Below, in pieces: positions 1 to 9,331 of a stretch of 64,000 nucleotides of DNA. The DNA lies in the NCBI GenBank assembly GCA_963771005.1, contig CAVYRO010000002.1, positions 124,001 through 188,000 of the forward strand, read 5' to 3'. Position numbers and translations under genes: made by a program. Each line of letters begins with the position of its first letter. The stretch's first letter is position 1. This stretch comes from DASQZK01 sp963771005 (lineage in GTDB: Bacteria > Bacteroidota > Bacteroidia > Bacteroidales > GCA-2748055). The notes below the pieces were generated by a model. It saw only the letters and a program-made list of their open reading frames with translations. It did not search any database and was not told the origin of the DNA.

Positions 1-28
1 ATTATCACAGAAAAACTTGTTGCAGATT

Positions 29-196
29 GTTTGAAATGGTTTGAAATGGTTTGAAATGGTTTGATATTGTTTGAGATGGTTTCAGGTAGGTTAGGTAGGT
101 TAAAAATCTTTATCCGTGAAAATCCGTGTTCCTCTTCTCTTAAACCAATTCAAACCATATCAAACAACCTCAAACCATATCAAACCACATCAAACG
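29..196. repeat. Inverted pair of decamer repeat tracts
   Basis: Positions 29-82 hold decamers of the TTTGAAATGG type. Positions 142-196 hold the same family in the opposite orientation (AAACCAATTC, AAACCATATC). About 60 bp separate them, including a segment that reads ATCCGTGTTCCTC. The two arms are imperfect reverse complements, so a long weak hairpin is possible just downstream of the GH27 stop codon. The unit is the same one that forms the large array at 5531-6110. Confidence 0.8.
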
Positions 197-206
197 TGTT
201 CCACAT

Positions 207-2474
207 TCACCTCGAAAATTTTGTAAATATAACCCCGTGTACCGGGATCTGCAATTTAATTGATCCTTCCATCCCGCCAAGATCTTTCTGCCGCCAGATA
301 TCCCTTACGTAATATTTTCCCGATATCCCGAAACTGTCGAAGGAAAGGCTGATCTCTTTCGGATCTGGACTGAGATTGAAGAATCCCACCGCAATGCTTC
401 CATCGCTCAGCGGTTTTGTCCAGACCTGGAGGTTTTCCCTGTTGTATGCCTGCACGGCCTGCCTGCCCGGGTAATCCTGGTGAACGGCAAGGACTTCATT
501 GTTGGTCAGGAGGTTTAGGGTGAAATCATCAAGTTTGGTCAGATCACATCCCAGGAGCATAGGGGCCGAGAGGAGTGACCAAAGCGAGATGTGTGTATAC
601 TGCTCGTCGGGGGTGAGCCTTGTCGGATGTGTGCTTGGTCCCCATCCGACCGATCCGACGACCATCATGTCCACATCATTCCAATGACCCGGCCCGGCAT
701 ACTGCGAGGACCGGCCTTCATTGAACCCGATGGAAGACATACTTTCCCAGGTATCGGTAATGTCGCCTGTGGTTCTCCACAAATTTCCGCCTACTTCGGC
801 ACCCCATTTCCAAACATCTCCCATCCCATACTGGCAGAGGCTGAACACGATATCCCTGTCGATCCTGTCGAGGCATCCCTTCAGCAGGGAATAGGGTTTC
901 TGTAATTCTTCAAGGCTGTTGTTTGCTGCGATGCGGCCGTAGGAACACCAATCGTACTTGATGTAGTCGAATCCCCAGTCGGCCCAGGTTCTCACATCCT
1001 GGCATTCGTGCTGGTAGCTGCCGAGGTAACCGCCGCAGGTGAGGGGTCCGGGCGATGAGTAAATACCGGTCTTTAATCCCAGACTATGCACATACGCGGT
1101 AAGGGCTTTCATATCCGGAAATTTTTGGTTCGTTTCGATCTCCCCCCGGGAGTTCCGTTTTTCCGATTCCCAGCCGTCATCGATGTTGACATAGGTCCAG
1201 CCGTAATCTGCCAGACCCGATTTTTTTATCATATCCGCGGCGTTTCTGACTTTGGCATCATCGACGGAGAGGCCCCATACATTCCAGCTGTTCCATCCCA
1301 GGGGTGGCGTGAGAGCGATGGTATTGCCGATCTTTATCATGAAGGCCGCCGTATCTGTTCCCAGCCTATTGGAGGCTTTCAGGGTGACGGGATAATCTCC
1401 CTCACGGGTCACTTTTCCCTTTATGATCCCAGTTTCCTTATCGATGGACAAGCCTGCGGGAAGACCCGTAGCTTCAAAGGTTACAGGCCTTGTACCCGAA
1501 ACCGGCACAGCGAAAAGGAAAGGGCTGCCCGGGCGGGCACCGGAGACAGCGGGGCCGTTTATTCTTACCACATCGGGTGCCGGCGGCGTGAGAACATAGG
1601 GAGCGGTCTGGAATGCATATATGGGGTTGCGGGCATTTTTCACCCTGAAAATGTATTCCACCTTATAGCTCATGGTTTGCGGAGCATTGAAGGTAAACAT
1701 ATGCGGCAGATTTTCACCTGCGGGGATGGTAATATCCTCTTTCTCTATGTAAAGGTTTTTGTCACCGAATTGCCCTGAAACCCTGACTGTCAGCTCGCCT
1801 TCAATATCATTGGTCTTCAGCCTGTTGATAAGAAAAATACTCTTTGAATAATTATCCGATACGAGTTCAAAAGGTTCGGAATGAATGTCGAAGGTGATGT
1901 AATCCTTCAGGTCGACCATACTTATGGAAGGTTCTGGTGTATAAAGACCGCCTCCGCCCCCCGTATCATTCACCCTTACAGCAATGATATTATCCCTGTC
2001 CCAGAGGATCCGCGGATCGTTGACTGCAATGACATAATTTCTGAAGATGGAATAGGCATTCCGGTTCCCGTCAATATCCCCCGTGAAGCCGGTGCCCGGC
2101 ATTTCAATTGTTTTTCCGTTCGAACCCAGAGGCTCTCCGTTCAGGAAGGTCTGATCGTTATCGTCGATCTTTCCGATGGAAAACTGCAGGCTGTCTTTGA
2201 AATAGGCATTTTTCTTAAGGCCCGATGGAATGAAAACATGGATCCTGTACCAGCCGTAACCGTCATACCCTTCAAAGCCCTGGCTTTCCCAGAGCCGGCC
2301 TGCCGCCACAGGTTGCCAGGCATCATCATCAAAACCGGGTGAGGCCCATTGCATGTTATCGCCGGTTTTGAATTTCCAGCCCCGGGTGAGAGGCAGGATG
2401 TCAGATCCGGGTTCAGGTTTGCTGCAAGAGATGAGTACCAGGATTGTACAAAGGAGAATGGTTATTTTTTTCAT
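207..2474 (-). CDS. GH27 alpha-galactosidase lipoprotein with N-terminal beta-sandwich and Ig-like domain
   Basis: A 755-residue enzyme expected to cut terminal alpha-galactose. The lipoprotein signal ends in the lipobox LISC (Cys17), so it should be anchored in a membrane. Residues about 28-190 form a galactose-binding-like sandwich as in GH2 N-termini, and about 300-385 an Ig/He_PIG-like domain. The GH27 barrel starts at LGWNSWN (392-398). The predicted nucleophile is Asp508 in IKYDWC and the acid/base is Asp571 in TTGDITDTW. The conserved GPGHWNDVDMM follows at about 594-604. All key residues are present, and a C-terminal beta domain closes the protein. It lies 88 bp after the GH116 gene and is last in the minus-strand CAZyme run. 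Alpha-N-acetylgalactosaminidase or beta-L-arabinopyranosidase activity is possible, since GH27 includes them. Confidence 0.93.
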   Translation of the reverse strand: MKKITILLCTILVLISCSKPEPGSDILPLTRGWKFKTGDNMQWASPGFDDDAWQPVAAGRLWESQGFEGYDGYGWYRIHVFIPSGLKKNAYFKDSLQFSIGKIDDNDQTFLNGEPLGSNGKTIEMPGTGFTGDIDGNRNAYSIFRNYVIAVNDPRILWDRDNIIAVRVNDTGGGGGLYTPEPSISMVDLKDYITFDIHSEPFELVSDNYSKSIFLINRLKTNDIEGELTVRVSGQFGDKNLYIEKEDITIPAGENLPHMFTFNAPQTMSYKVEYIFRVKNARNPIYAFQTAPYVLTPPAPDVVRINGPAVSGARPGSPFLFAVPVSGTRPVTFEATGLPAGLSIDKETGIIKGKVTREGDYPVTLKASNRLGTDTAAFMIKIGNTIALTPPLGWNSWNVWGLSVDDAKVRNAADMIKKSGLADYGWTYVNIDDGWESEKRNSRGEIETNQKFPDMKALTAYVHSLGLKTGIYSSPGPLTCGGYLGSYQHECQDVRTWADWGFDYIKYDWCSYGRIAANNSLEELQKPYSLLKGCLDRIDRDIVFSLCQYGMGDVWKWGAEVGGNLWRTTGDITDTWESMSSIGFNEGRSSQYAGPGHWNDVDMMVVGSVGWGPSTHPTRLTPDEQYTHISLWSLLSAPMLLGCDLTKLDDFTLNLLTNNEVLAVHQDYPGRQAVQAYNRENLQVWTKPLSDGSIAVGFFNLSPDPKEISLSFDSFGISGKYYVRDIWRQKDLGGMEGSIKLQIPVHGVIFTKFSR

Positions 2475-2562
2475 ATCGGGTTTTTTAAGATGTATTTAGT
2501 TTGTAGCGGGATCCCGGAATTCAGGGGCATGCATCTTTCCGGACCCCGCGGTTATTCCGGGA

Positions 2563-5256
2563 TCACCGGATTTTTAATGTTTCTCCTGCCTTAAGGGTAA
2601 ATGGTCTGTTAAATTCGACGATGATACCGTTTTCATCGGAGGTCACTGAAGCCTCCGGGCTTTTCCCGGGGAAATCGACCCGGAAATTATCACCGTTGAG
2701 CCCGTGTGATGCAAAAGTTATCTTCCTGAAGGTGATCTCTCCTGTACGGGATTCAATACCCACGGAATCTTCAGATTTTACAAAATGTGAAGTCCCTTTG
2801 GCAGTTGAGAAAAACATGCGGAAATTCGGTTTGGGAAGCTTTGGGCTGAAGGAGTATTCATCCTGGTTGACTGACAGGCCGAGGAGGGCATTGATGATTC
2901 CCCAGGCCGACATGGGCCGGTAGTAATGCCCTCCGAATTCCTGGTGATCCCAGTACAGGTTTGCCTTCCGGTACCGGTTGTCAACAGTCCGTACCACTTC
3001 CATCCCTTCATCATAATATCCTTCATAGATCAGGAAGGATGCAAAGGCCAGTTCAACCCCGCTCCAGGGCGTGTTTGCCTGGTCGACCCAGAGATCGCTC
3101 TTTTCAATGGGAAAACGGCCGGGATAATCGGGCCAGGTACAGTTTCTCAACCCGAATTCCGGTTTATAGGAGAAATCGAGGATCTTCCGGAGCGCACTTC
3201 TTACGTGTTCCTTCCTGAAAAGATATCCAAGCCCGGTGAAATGAGCCACCCATTGGCCGATGATCTGATCGGTGAGACAGCCTTCGGATTTATCCCCTTT
3301 AATGGAGCCGCCTTCATCATTATAAAGCCTGTAATACTCTCCATTCCATAGCTTTTCGTCCATGAGTGCAGAGCCTTTATCAAGGATTTCCCTGTATTCT
3401 GTAACAGCAGTTTCATCTCCAAGCACCTCTGCCGCCTTCAGGGCACTCGCAATGGCGCAAAGCCACTGAGACTGTATATATGCAGCCATACCGTACATGG
3501 GAAAATTATCATAACTGCTTTCAATGCCTTTCATATATGGCATCCGGTTTCCATCATCGTCACGGTAGGTAAGGATGTAATCTACGGCCTTTTTCACCGA
3601 TGGCCACATCTCCACAAGATAAGCCCTGTCGTTGGTGTAAAAGAAATCCCTGAGGGTCATCTGCACGAACTGTCCCGGGAGATCCAGCCTGTCGTATACA
3701 CCCCAGGTGCCATTCTGCGTCATTGTCAGATCAAGACCAAGCCCGTGGGCGATCTCACCCTTGTCAGTCTGAACATGCTTATGTGCACGCATGGTCGATT
3801 TCTGCAGTTCGGGGAATAGGAAAAGCACAGGAAGGCTGCCGTAGAGGCTAACATCCGTGGTGGCCATGGGCCCCCAGTTCTTATCGGGCGTCATCCCCTC
3901 ACGTATGGCAAAGGTCCCGTTTTTGGTCAGCCTGGAGGAAGTTATAAAAGTATTCAGCTGTGAATTGACCTGGTCCAATGCAAACTGATCGATGTCACTG
4001 GCATAAAAATTATCAAGAAAACCGCGGCTCCGCTTCGTAAGGTCCTCTTTGTGAAGGATCATATATTCCGCGACCTCCTGCGAGGAAGTGAAAAAATTCT
4101 GGTAGTAATGCTCCTGGTTTTCGGTGATCACCTGGTCAATATGATAGGGAAGGCTGGGATCCGGTTTGGTCCTGCCGTTGTAGGAACCGTAATTATTTGG
4201 AAAATGCCAGGCCATCACGAAGCTGTGCTCGAAGCTGAGCCCGGGCACCAGCCTGCGGGTGACCGCAATGGAACTGAAGGCCCGTTGATCTTCCGTGCCG
4301 GATTGTTTTCCTGCGATCTTCTTCCCGGTTTTCTTATCGATATGATTGCGGTTCTCCGTATCGTCGGTGTTGGCAAGCTTACTTTCCACGAGAAGCTTTT
4401 CATAATAAGGATGCCGGTGTTCCCAACCGAGGTACCATGTGGAATCATCCGAGAGGGAAGCCATCCCCATATGTCCGAAAGCGGCTGAGGATTCATCAAC
4501 GCCTCCCGCCGACATATCATAGTATTTAAATCCTTCGCCCGAACTGGTAAATGATGTGAAATACTTATCATAGCTGTCGTAGCTGACAAGGTTTCTCATG
4601 GTGGAAAGAAGCATGATCTCTGCAGGCCTCTTTCCGGTGGCAGTCACCTTAAAATTAAAATATATCCCGGGCAGGGAAGAGTTCTTAATATCGTGCGGTA
4701 TGAACGGGCTGAAGGCTTCCATTTCAACCCCGAAAGGCATTTCAGGATCCGAGAATTTCATGTTCACGAAGGGAAAACGCCCCCGGTATTCGATATCTGC
4801 GACGGGTGTCATCCATGGAAAATAATACTCGATGCTGTCCATGGCTCCCTGCGAAAGACCGTCGTTGATCTGCAGCAACTTGATTTTGGGGTCTTCCCCT
4901 TCCACCTGGTACCGGATCAGGAAAAACATCAGGGAATCCTGCCAGTCATCCCTGGGAAAGGTCGGAATGGTGAAGACGGGACCGGCACCGAACGGGAAAT
5001 TGTTCATGATGGTCCAGTTCCTGAACTGGCCGTTCTTCCTCAGTTCCACAGAACCCGTCCCCAGACCTCCCAGTGCGATTCCGCTTCGGACACGCTGTGA
5101 TGAGGAATAGGTTTCTTTCAGGGGCGCTTTCCCCAAAGTATTTTCATCCCGCTTTTCTTTCGTCCCGTTTTCATGGGGAAGGCACCCCGGCAGGGCTACT
5201 ATGCTGCCTGCCGCCGCCCCGATGGCTACATGGGTAAGGAAATCTCGTCTTTTCAT
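2563..5256 (-). CDS. GH116 family beta-glycosidase (DUF608), Tat-type signal
   Basis: An 897-residue exported enzyme of the GH116 (GBA2/bile-acid beta-glucosidase) family. The N-terminus has a twin-arginine-like motif (KRRDFL), a hydrophobic stretch and a possible lipobox (LPGC, Cys25). An N-terminal beta-sandwich is followed by an (alpha/alpha)6 barrel. By alignment to family motifs the nucleophile is Glu453 (AIREG) and the acid/base is Asp583 (SSYDNFPMYG). Family members act on beta-glucosides, beta-xylosides or beta-GlcNAc, so the substrate is open. The gene lies between the GH2 gene, 852 bp upstream across the decamer array, and the GH27 gene, 88 bp downstream. The long gap may separate it from the upstream transcript. 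Confidence 0.88.
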   Translation of the reverse strand: MKRRDFLTHVAIGAAAGSIVALPGCLPHENGTKEKRDENTLGKAPLKETYSSSQRVRSGIALGGLGTGSVELRKNGQFRNWTIMNNFPFGAGPVFTIPTFPRDDWQDSLMFFLIRYQVEGEDPKIKLLQINDGLSQGAMDSIEYYFPWMTPVADIEYRGRFPFVNMKFSDPEMPFGVEMEAFSPFIPHDIKNSSLPGIYFNFKVTATGKRPAEIMLLSTMRNLVSYDSYDKYFTSFTSSGEGFKYYDMSAGGVDESSAAFGHMGMASLSDDSTWYLGWEHRHPYYEKLLVESKLANTDDTENRNHIDKKTGKKIAGKQSGTEDQRAFSSIAVTRRLVPGLSFEHSFVMAWHFPNNYGSYNGRTKPDPSLPYHIDQVITENQEHYYQNFFTSSQEVAEYMILHKEDLTKRSRGFLDNFYASDIDQFALDQVNSQLNTFITSSRLTKNGTFAIREGMTPDKNWGPMATTDVSLYGSLPVLFLFPELQKSTMRAHKHVQTDKGEIAHGLGLDLTMTQNGTWGVYDRLDLPGQFVQMTLRDFFYTNDRAYLVEMWPSVKKAVDYILTYRDDDGNRMPYMKGIESSYDNFPMYGMAAYIQSQWLCAIASALKAAEVLGDETAVTEYREILDKGSALMDEKLWNGEYYRLYNDEGGSIKGDKSEGCLTDQIIGQWVAHFTGLGYLFRKEHVRSALRKILDFSYKPEFGLRNCTWPDYPGRFPIEKSDLWVDQANTPWSGVELAFASFLIYEGYYDEGMEVVRTVDNRYRKANLYWDHQEFGGHYYRPMSAWGIINALLGLSVNQDEYSFSPKLPKPNFRMFFSTAKGTSHFVKSEDSVGIESRTGEITFRKITFASHGLNGDNFRVDFPGKSPEASVTSDENGIIVEFNRPFTLKAGETLKIR

Positions 5257-5266
5257 TTAAGTCTCG

Positions 5267-5412
5267 TTATAAAGAATTTGGTGATTTGGTGATTTGGTGA
5301 TTTGGGTTGAAACCATCTGTGATAATCTGTGAAATCTGTGGTGAAACTCCCAGAAGAATTTGGTGATTTGGTGATCTGGTGATTTGTTGAATGGAGTTCA
5401 AACCAACTGATA
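5267..5412. repeat. Composite intergenic repeat: 9-bp units plus a 37-bp segment (copy 1)
   Basis: The unit GTGATTTGG is repeated in tandem from about 5278. A segment containing ATCTGTGATAATCTG and TGTGGTGAAACTCCC follows (about 5315-5351), and then a second run of 9-bp units. The same composite occurs at 26378-26520. It lies directly upstream of the GH116 start codon, so any promoter of that gene must lie within or beyond it. Confidence 0.8.
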
Positions 5413-5530
5413 CATAATTATTAAACCCCTCCGGGGTTGGGATGCGTGTGTCCTCCTTACCACGGGCGTAACCGTGGCTAATACAATGGATCCCCTCCGG
5501 GGAAAAGAATCTTCTAAAACGAATAATCTG

Positions 5531-6110
5531 AAACCATTTCAAACCATCTCAAACCATCTCAAACCATCTCAAACCATCTCAAACCAATTCAAACCAATTC
5601 AAACCAATTCAAACCATCTCAAACCATTTCAAACCATTTCAAACCATCTCAAACCATCTCAAACCATCTCAAACCATTTCAAACCAATTCAAACCAATTC
5701 AAACCATTTCAAACCATTTCAAACCAACTCAAACCAATTCAAACCATTTCAAACCATTTCAAACCATCTCAAACCATCTCAAACCATTTCAAACCATTTC
5801 AAACCATCTCAAACCATTTCAAACCATCTCAAACCATCTCAAACCATCTCAAACCATTTCAAACCATCTCAAACCATCTCAAACCAATTCAAACCATTTC
5901 AAACCATTTCAAACCATCTCAAACCATCTCAAACCATCTCAAACCATCTCAAACCATTTCAAACCATTTCAAACCATTTCAAACCATCTCAAACCATTTC
6001 AAACCATTTCAAACCATCTCAAACCAATTCAAACCATTTCAAACCATTTCAAACCATCTCAAACCAATTCAAACCATCTCAAACCATCTCAAACAACATC
6101 AAACCTATTC
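5531..6110. repeat. 58-copy array of a 10-bp direct repeat
   Basis: Decamers AAACCA(T/A)(C/T)TC run head to tail with no insertion or deletion across 580 bp. Of the 58 copies, 56 are canonical and vary only at positions 7 and 8. The last two (AAACAACATC, AAACCTATTC) are degenerate and run into the GH2 stop codon (TCA on the plus strand, 6109-6111). The AAA triplets recur every 10 bp, close to one helical turn. On the minus strand most units read ATGGTTTGA. There are no spacers, so it is not a CRISPR array, and the open frame across it is a by-product of the repeat. With its flank it fills the 852-bp gap between GH116 and GH2. Confidence 0.97.
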
Positions 6111-9100
6111 ACCTGCTCATCCCCCCGTAAGACTTTAAATATAAGGTGAATTCCATGTCCTCCACCGGTATGACATACGGAGTGAAGCATGACGGACCGC
6201 AGGTTGCCGTTCCAAGACCCTGCTGCATATGGTCAAGATTGAGTGTGATGAATTTCTGCCTTTCCAGCTCAACGGTGTGTTTGGCATCTTCAATATTTTT
6301 ATCGGTATAGTGGTATGCACTAAAATTGAATAGCGAATCGCCTGTCACGTAAATTCCAGAGCCATTCCTGCCGGTAATGGTCATCCATCTTATGCCCGAA
6401 CGGTTGCCGTTTTCTTCGGGCACAATATAATTTTCCCAGAGATCATCCACATGCATGGAATAAACGCCGGCATCGGCAGAGGTCTGCCTGTCCGGATAGC
6501 TCTCCATGGGCCCCCTGCCATACCAGCTTACATTTTCGTACCCGGGCACCAGTTCCATCTGCAACCCTATTTTTCCGAAGGCCCGGATTGACTCTGATGG
6601 TTTTATACGGGTAGTAAGGGATATCTCGCCATTCCCGTAAATGAGATACTGCTGGTGGGCTTGTATCCTGGTTTCCCCGTGATACTTGTAAAGAATTTCG
6701 AACCCGATCTCCACCAGGTTCTTCTTCACCTGTGTGGCCACCGAATTAGCCGTGATCATTTCCAGGCTGTCGAGGCCGGACCTTTGCCAGGCTTTGTAAC
6801 CGCGCCAGTCGCGGTAATCATTTTCCGTAGGAGGCCTGGTGAACTTCAGTTCAGGTCCTTTACGGAGCAACTCTTTGCCGTCTGTCTTCCACGAGGTTAA
6901 TTTTCCTTTCTGCCTGTCAAAAACGAGGCTGAATTTCTTGCCCGTTATGGTTATAATATCCCCGTTTTCCACAAGCTTCAGAGCCGGGTCTTTCTCCGTG
7001 CTCCGTGCGGCGGTTTCCCTTTTCCATGAATTCAGGGGCAATTGATCTGCAGCGACCATATAGCCTTTTTCAGCCCAGGGTTTATCATTTCGCAGGGTAA
7101 GACTCATATTGATGAAATATTCATCCGGTTTACCCGGATACTCAATGTTGAAAGGGATACGGATCACCGTATCTTTCCCGGGCAATACATTCAGGATTGC
7201 TCCCGGCCCGGATTTGATTATTTCACCGTTTTTCAATAGGGTCCAGTTAAATTCGAATTCATCCAGATTGGTAAAAAAATACCCGTTACTTACCCTTACT
7301 TCCATGGGGTTGAGATCATTGAGTGCAAAATGCACATTTTGATAAAGACGTTTTACCTCTGAAAGCTGGGGTTTGGTGGTGCGATCAGGATAAACAAGCC
7401 CGTTGATGCAAAAAGAATTATCATTAGGAGTATCTCCGAAATCACCGCCATAAGCCCAGTACTTTCGTCCGTCGGCGGTCGTTTTTTCAAGGCCCTGGTC
7501 AACCCAGTCCCAGACGAATGCCCCCTGCATCCTGGGATGGGAGTAGATCATGTCCCAGTAGTCTTTCAGTCCGCCCACGCTGTTCCCCATTGCATGAGCA
7601 TATTCGCAGAGGATCACCGGGCGGGTGGTGTCTTCTTCCGTCAATTCCGCCATCTCCGCCGGTGTGGCGTACATATTCGAAATGATATCGAAATAGGAGG
7701 GTGGTTTATACGTGTTCGTACGGTCATTGCGGTCCTCGTAATGGATCAGCCTGGAATTGTCGAGGCTGCGAATGGTATCCGCCTCGGCCTGGATATTTTC
7801 TCCGAACCCGTTCTCATTACCCATTGACCACACGATGACGGAAGGATGATTTTTATCCCGTTCCTCCATGGAAACGGCCCGGTCGGTGAAAGCGGATCTC
7901 CAGGCCGGATCCATAGGAAGCCGGGGCCGGGTGCCATGGGACTCCACATTTGCCTCATCCCACAGGTATATGCCGTATATATCGCAGAGGTCGTACCACA
8001 GCGGGTTGTTGGGATAATGGGAGGTTCTGACGGCATTTATGTTGTTTTTCTTCATAAGGAAAATATCCTTTTCCATGATCTCGCGGGTGAGCACACGTCC
8101 TGTAGTGGGCCATATCTCGTGCCTGTTCGTGCCCTTGAAGTACACCGGCTTTCCGTTCACCAGGAGATTGCCGCCTTTAAGCGCGATGTTCCGGAATCCT
8201 GTTCTTACCGGGATCACTTCCGTTGTCGTACCCGATCCGTCCTGAAGCTCGATGATAAGCCGGTATAGATTGGGTTTCTCTGCGCTCCAGAGAAGCGGAT
8301 GCGGGATATTTTCCTCGAAAAGGAAGCCGGTTTCCTGGTTGTATGCGATCTGCTGGATAAATTTTTGTGTCCGGCTGAATACTTCACTGCCGTCTTTATC
8401 CAGCAGCGTAAGAAGAATATTCTGCGGATCCGATCTGGAAAAAGCATGGTTAGTGATGTTCAGTGTGACCCTTAGCCGGGCATTGGTATAATCGTCCGAA
8501 AGAGGTGTTTCTATCCTGAAATCCCGGATATGGAGGCTGGGTGTGGAGAACAGGTATACATCCCTGTAAATGCCGCTTAGCCGCCAGAAATCCTGGTCTT
8601 CCAGGTAACTTCCGTCCGACCAGCGGAACACCTGCACGGCGAGGCTGTTTTTCCCTTCATGAAGGTACCTCGAAAGATCGAACTCGGCAGGAGTCATGCT
8701 GCCCTGGCTATAGCCAACGAGCTGGCCGTTCACCCAGATATAGAAAGCTGACTGGACACCGTCGAAATGAATGAAGACCTCTCTTCCCTTCCAACCCCGG
8801 GGAATCTCGAACTCGCGGAGATAGGATCCTACCGGGTTATCCCGTCTGATAAAGGGTGGATCCGCCGGAAAAGGGTGGGTGACATTCGTGTAAATGGGCG
8901 TTCCGTATCCCAGGATCTGCCAGTTGGACGGAACGGGAATGGTATCCCAGCCGGAGGCATCATAACCGGGAAGAAAAAAATCCGCAGGGCGTCTGTCATC
9001 GTCGGCAACCCACCTGAATTTCCATATACCGTTAAGACTGAGGTAGTAGTCCGACCTGTCCCGGTCAAAGGAAAGGGCGGCATTCCGGTCTTTGTAAGGA

Positions 9101-9246
9101 ATATAAGTGGCATGCGGTTTCTCCTTGTTATAACCAATCACCTGCTCATCCTCCCAGTCCTTATGCTGGGCAAATACAGGATAGCTCATTAAAAGAATGG
9201 CAATAAAGGGAATGATCCCCACCCTGTTTTCGCGCCTGATTTTCAT
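6109..9246 (-). CDS. GH2 beta-galactosidase, LacZ-like, exported
   Basis: A 1045-residue protein with a signal peptide (cleavage near VFAQ), matching the length of LacZ-type GH2 enzymes. The order is an N-terminal sugar-binding sandwich, an Ig-like domain, the TIM barrel, a second Ig-like domain and the C-terminal beta-galactosidase small-chain domain. The predicted acid/base is Glu478 (SMGNENG) and the nucleophile Glu548 (CEYAHAMGN), both intact and corresponding to LacZ Glu461 and Glu537. It should release terminal beta-galactose in the periplasm or outside the cell. It follows the heparinase-like gene by 85 bp on the same strand. Its stop codon abuts the decamer array. Confidence 0.95.
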   Translation of the reverse strand: MKIRRENRVGIIPFIAILLMSYPVFAQHKDWEDEQVIGYNKEKPHATYIPYKDRNAALSFDRDRSDYYLSLNGIWKFRWVADDDRRPADFFLPGYDASGWDTIPVPSNWQILGYGTPIYTNVTHPFPADPPFIRRDNPVGSYLREFEIPRGWKGREVFIHFDGVQSAFYIWVNGQLVGYSQGSMTPAEFDLSRYLHEGKNSLAVQVFRWSDGSYLEDQDFWRLSGIYRDVYLFSTPSLHIRDFRIETPLSDDYTNARLRVTLNITNHAFSRSDPQNILLTLLDKDGSEVFSRTQKFIQQIAYNQETGFLFEENIPHPLLWSAEKPNLYRLIIELQDGSGTTTEVIPVRTGFRNIALKGGNLLVNGKPVYFKGTNRHEIWPTTGRVLTREIMEKDIFLMKKNNINAVRTSHYPNNPLWYDLCDIYGIYLWDEANVESHGTRPRLPMDPAWRSAFTDRAVSMEERDKNHPSVIVWSMGNENGFGENIQAEADTIRSLDNSRLIHYEDRNDRTNTYKPPSYFDIISNMYATPAEMAELTEEDTTRPVILCEYAHAMGNSVGGLKDYWDMIYSHPRMQGAFVWDWVDQGLEKTTADGRKYWAYGGDFGDTPNDNSFCINGLVYPDRTTKPQLSEVKRLYQNVHFALNDLNPMEVRVSNGYFFTNLDEFEFNWTLLKNGEIIKSGPGAILNVLPGKDTVIRIPFNIEYPGKPDEYFINMSLTLRNDKPWAEKGYMVAADQLPLNSWKRETAARSTEKDPALKLVENGDIITITGKKFSLVFDRQKGKLTSWKTDGKELLRKGPELKFTRPPTENDYRDWRGYKAWQRSGLDSLEMITANSVATQVKKNLVEIGFEILYKYHGETRIQAHQQYLIYGNGEISLTTRIKPSESIRAFGKIGLQMELVPGYENVSWYGRGPMESYPDRQTSADAGVYSMHVDDLWENYIVPEENGNRSGIRWMTITGRNGSGIYVTGDSLFNFSAYHYTDKNIEDAKHTVELERQKFITLNLDHMQQGLGTATCGPSCFTPYVIPVEDMEFTLYLKSYGGMSR

Positions 9247-9331
9247 TATATAATGATTTTGATTTTACAGGTATCATGGAACCCACATGATCGATTATTT
9301 ATCTCCATCCGGCTGGACCTTCTTAGGCCGG

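Noticed and set aside
1086..1778. A 230-codon plus-strand open frame
   Set aside because: It lies antisense inside the GH27 gene, whose catalytic motifs are complete; no family motif of its own.
5531..6110. CRISPR array
   Set aside because: The period is 10 bp with no spacers, and there are no cas genes.
5531..6110. Serial promoters, since TTTG recurs every 10 bp on the minus strand
   Set aside because: The bases before TTTG (ATGG or TTGG) do not give the TAnn half of the -7 box in any canonical unit.
5474..6130. A 218-codon open frame of repeated LKPSQTISNH-type sequence
   Set aside because: It is only the decamer array translated; the 10-bp unit lacks stops on this strand. It has no signal, family or ribosome site, and it overlaps the GH2 stop.
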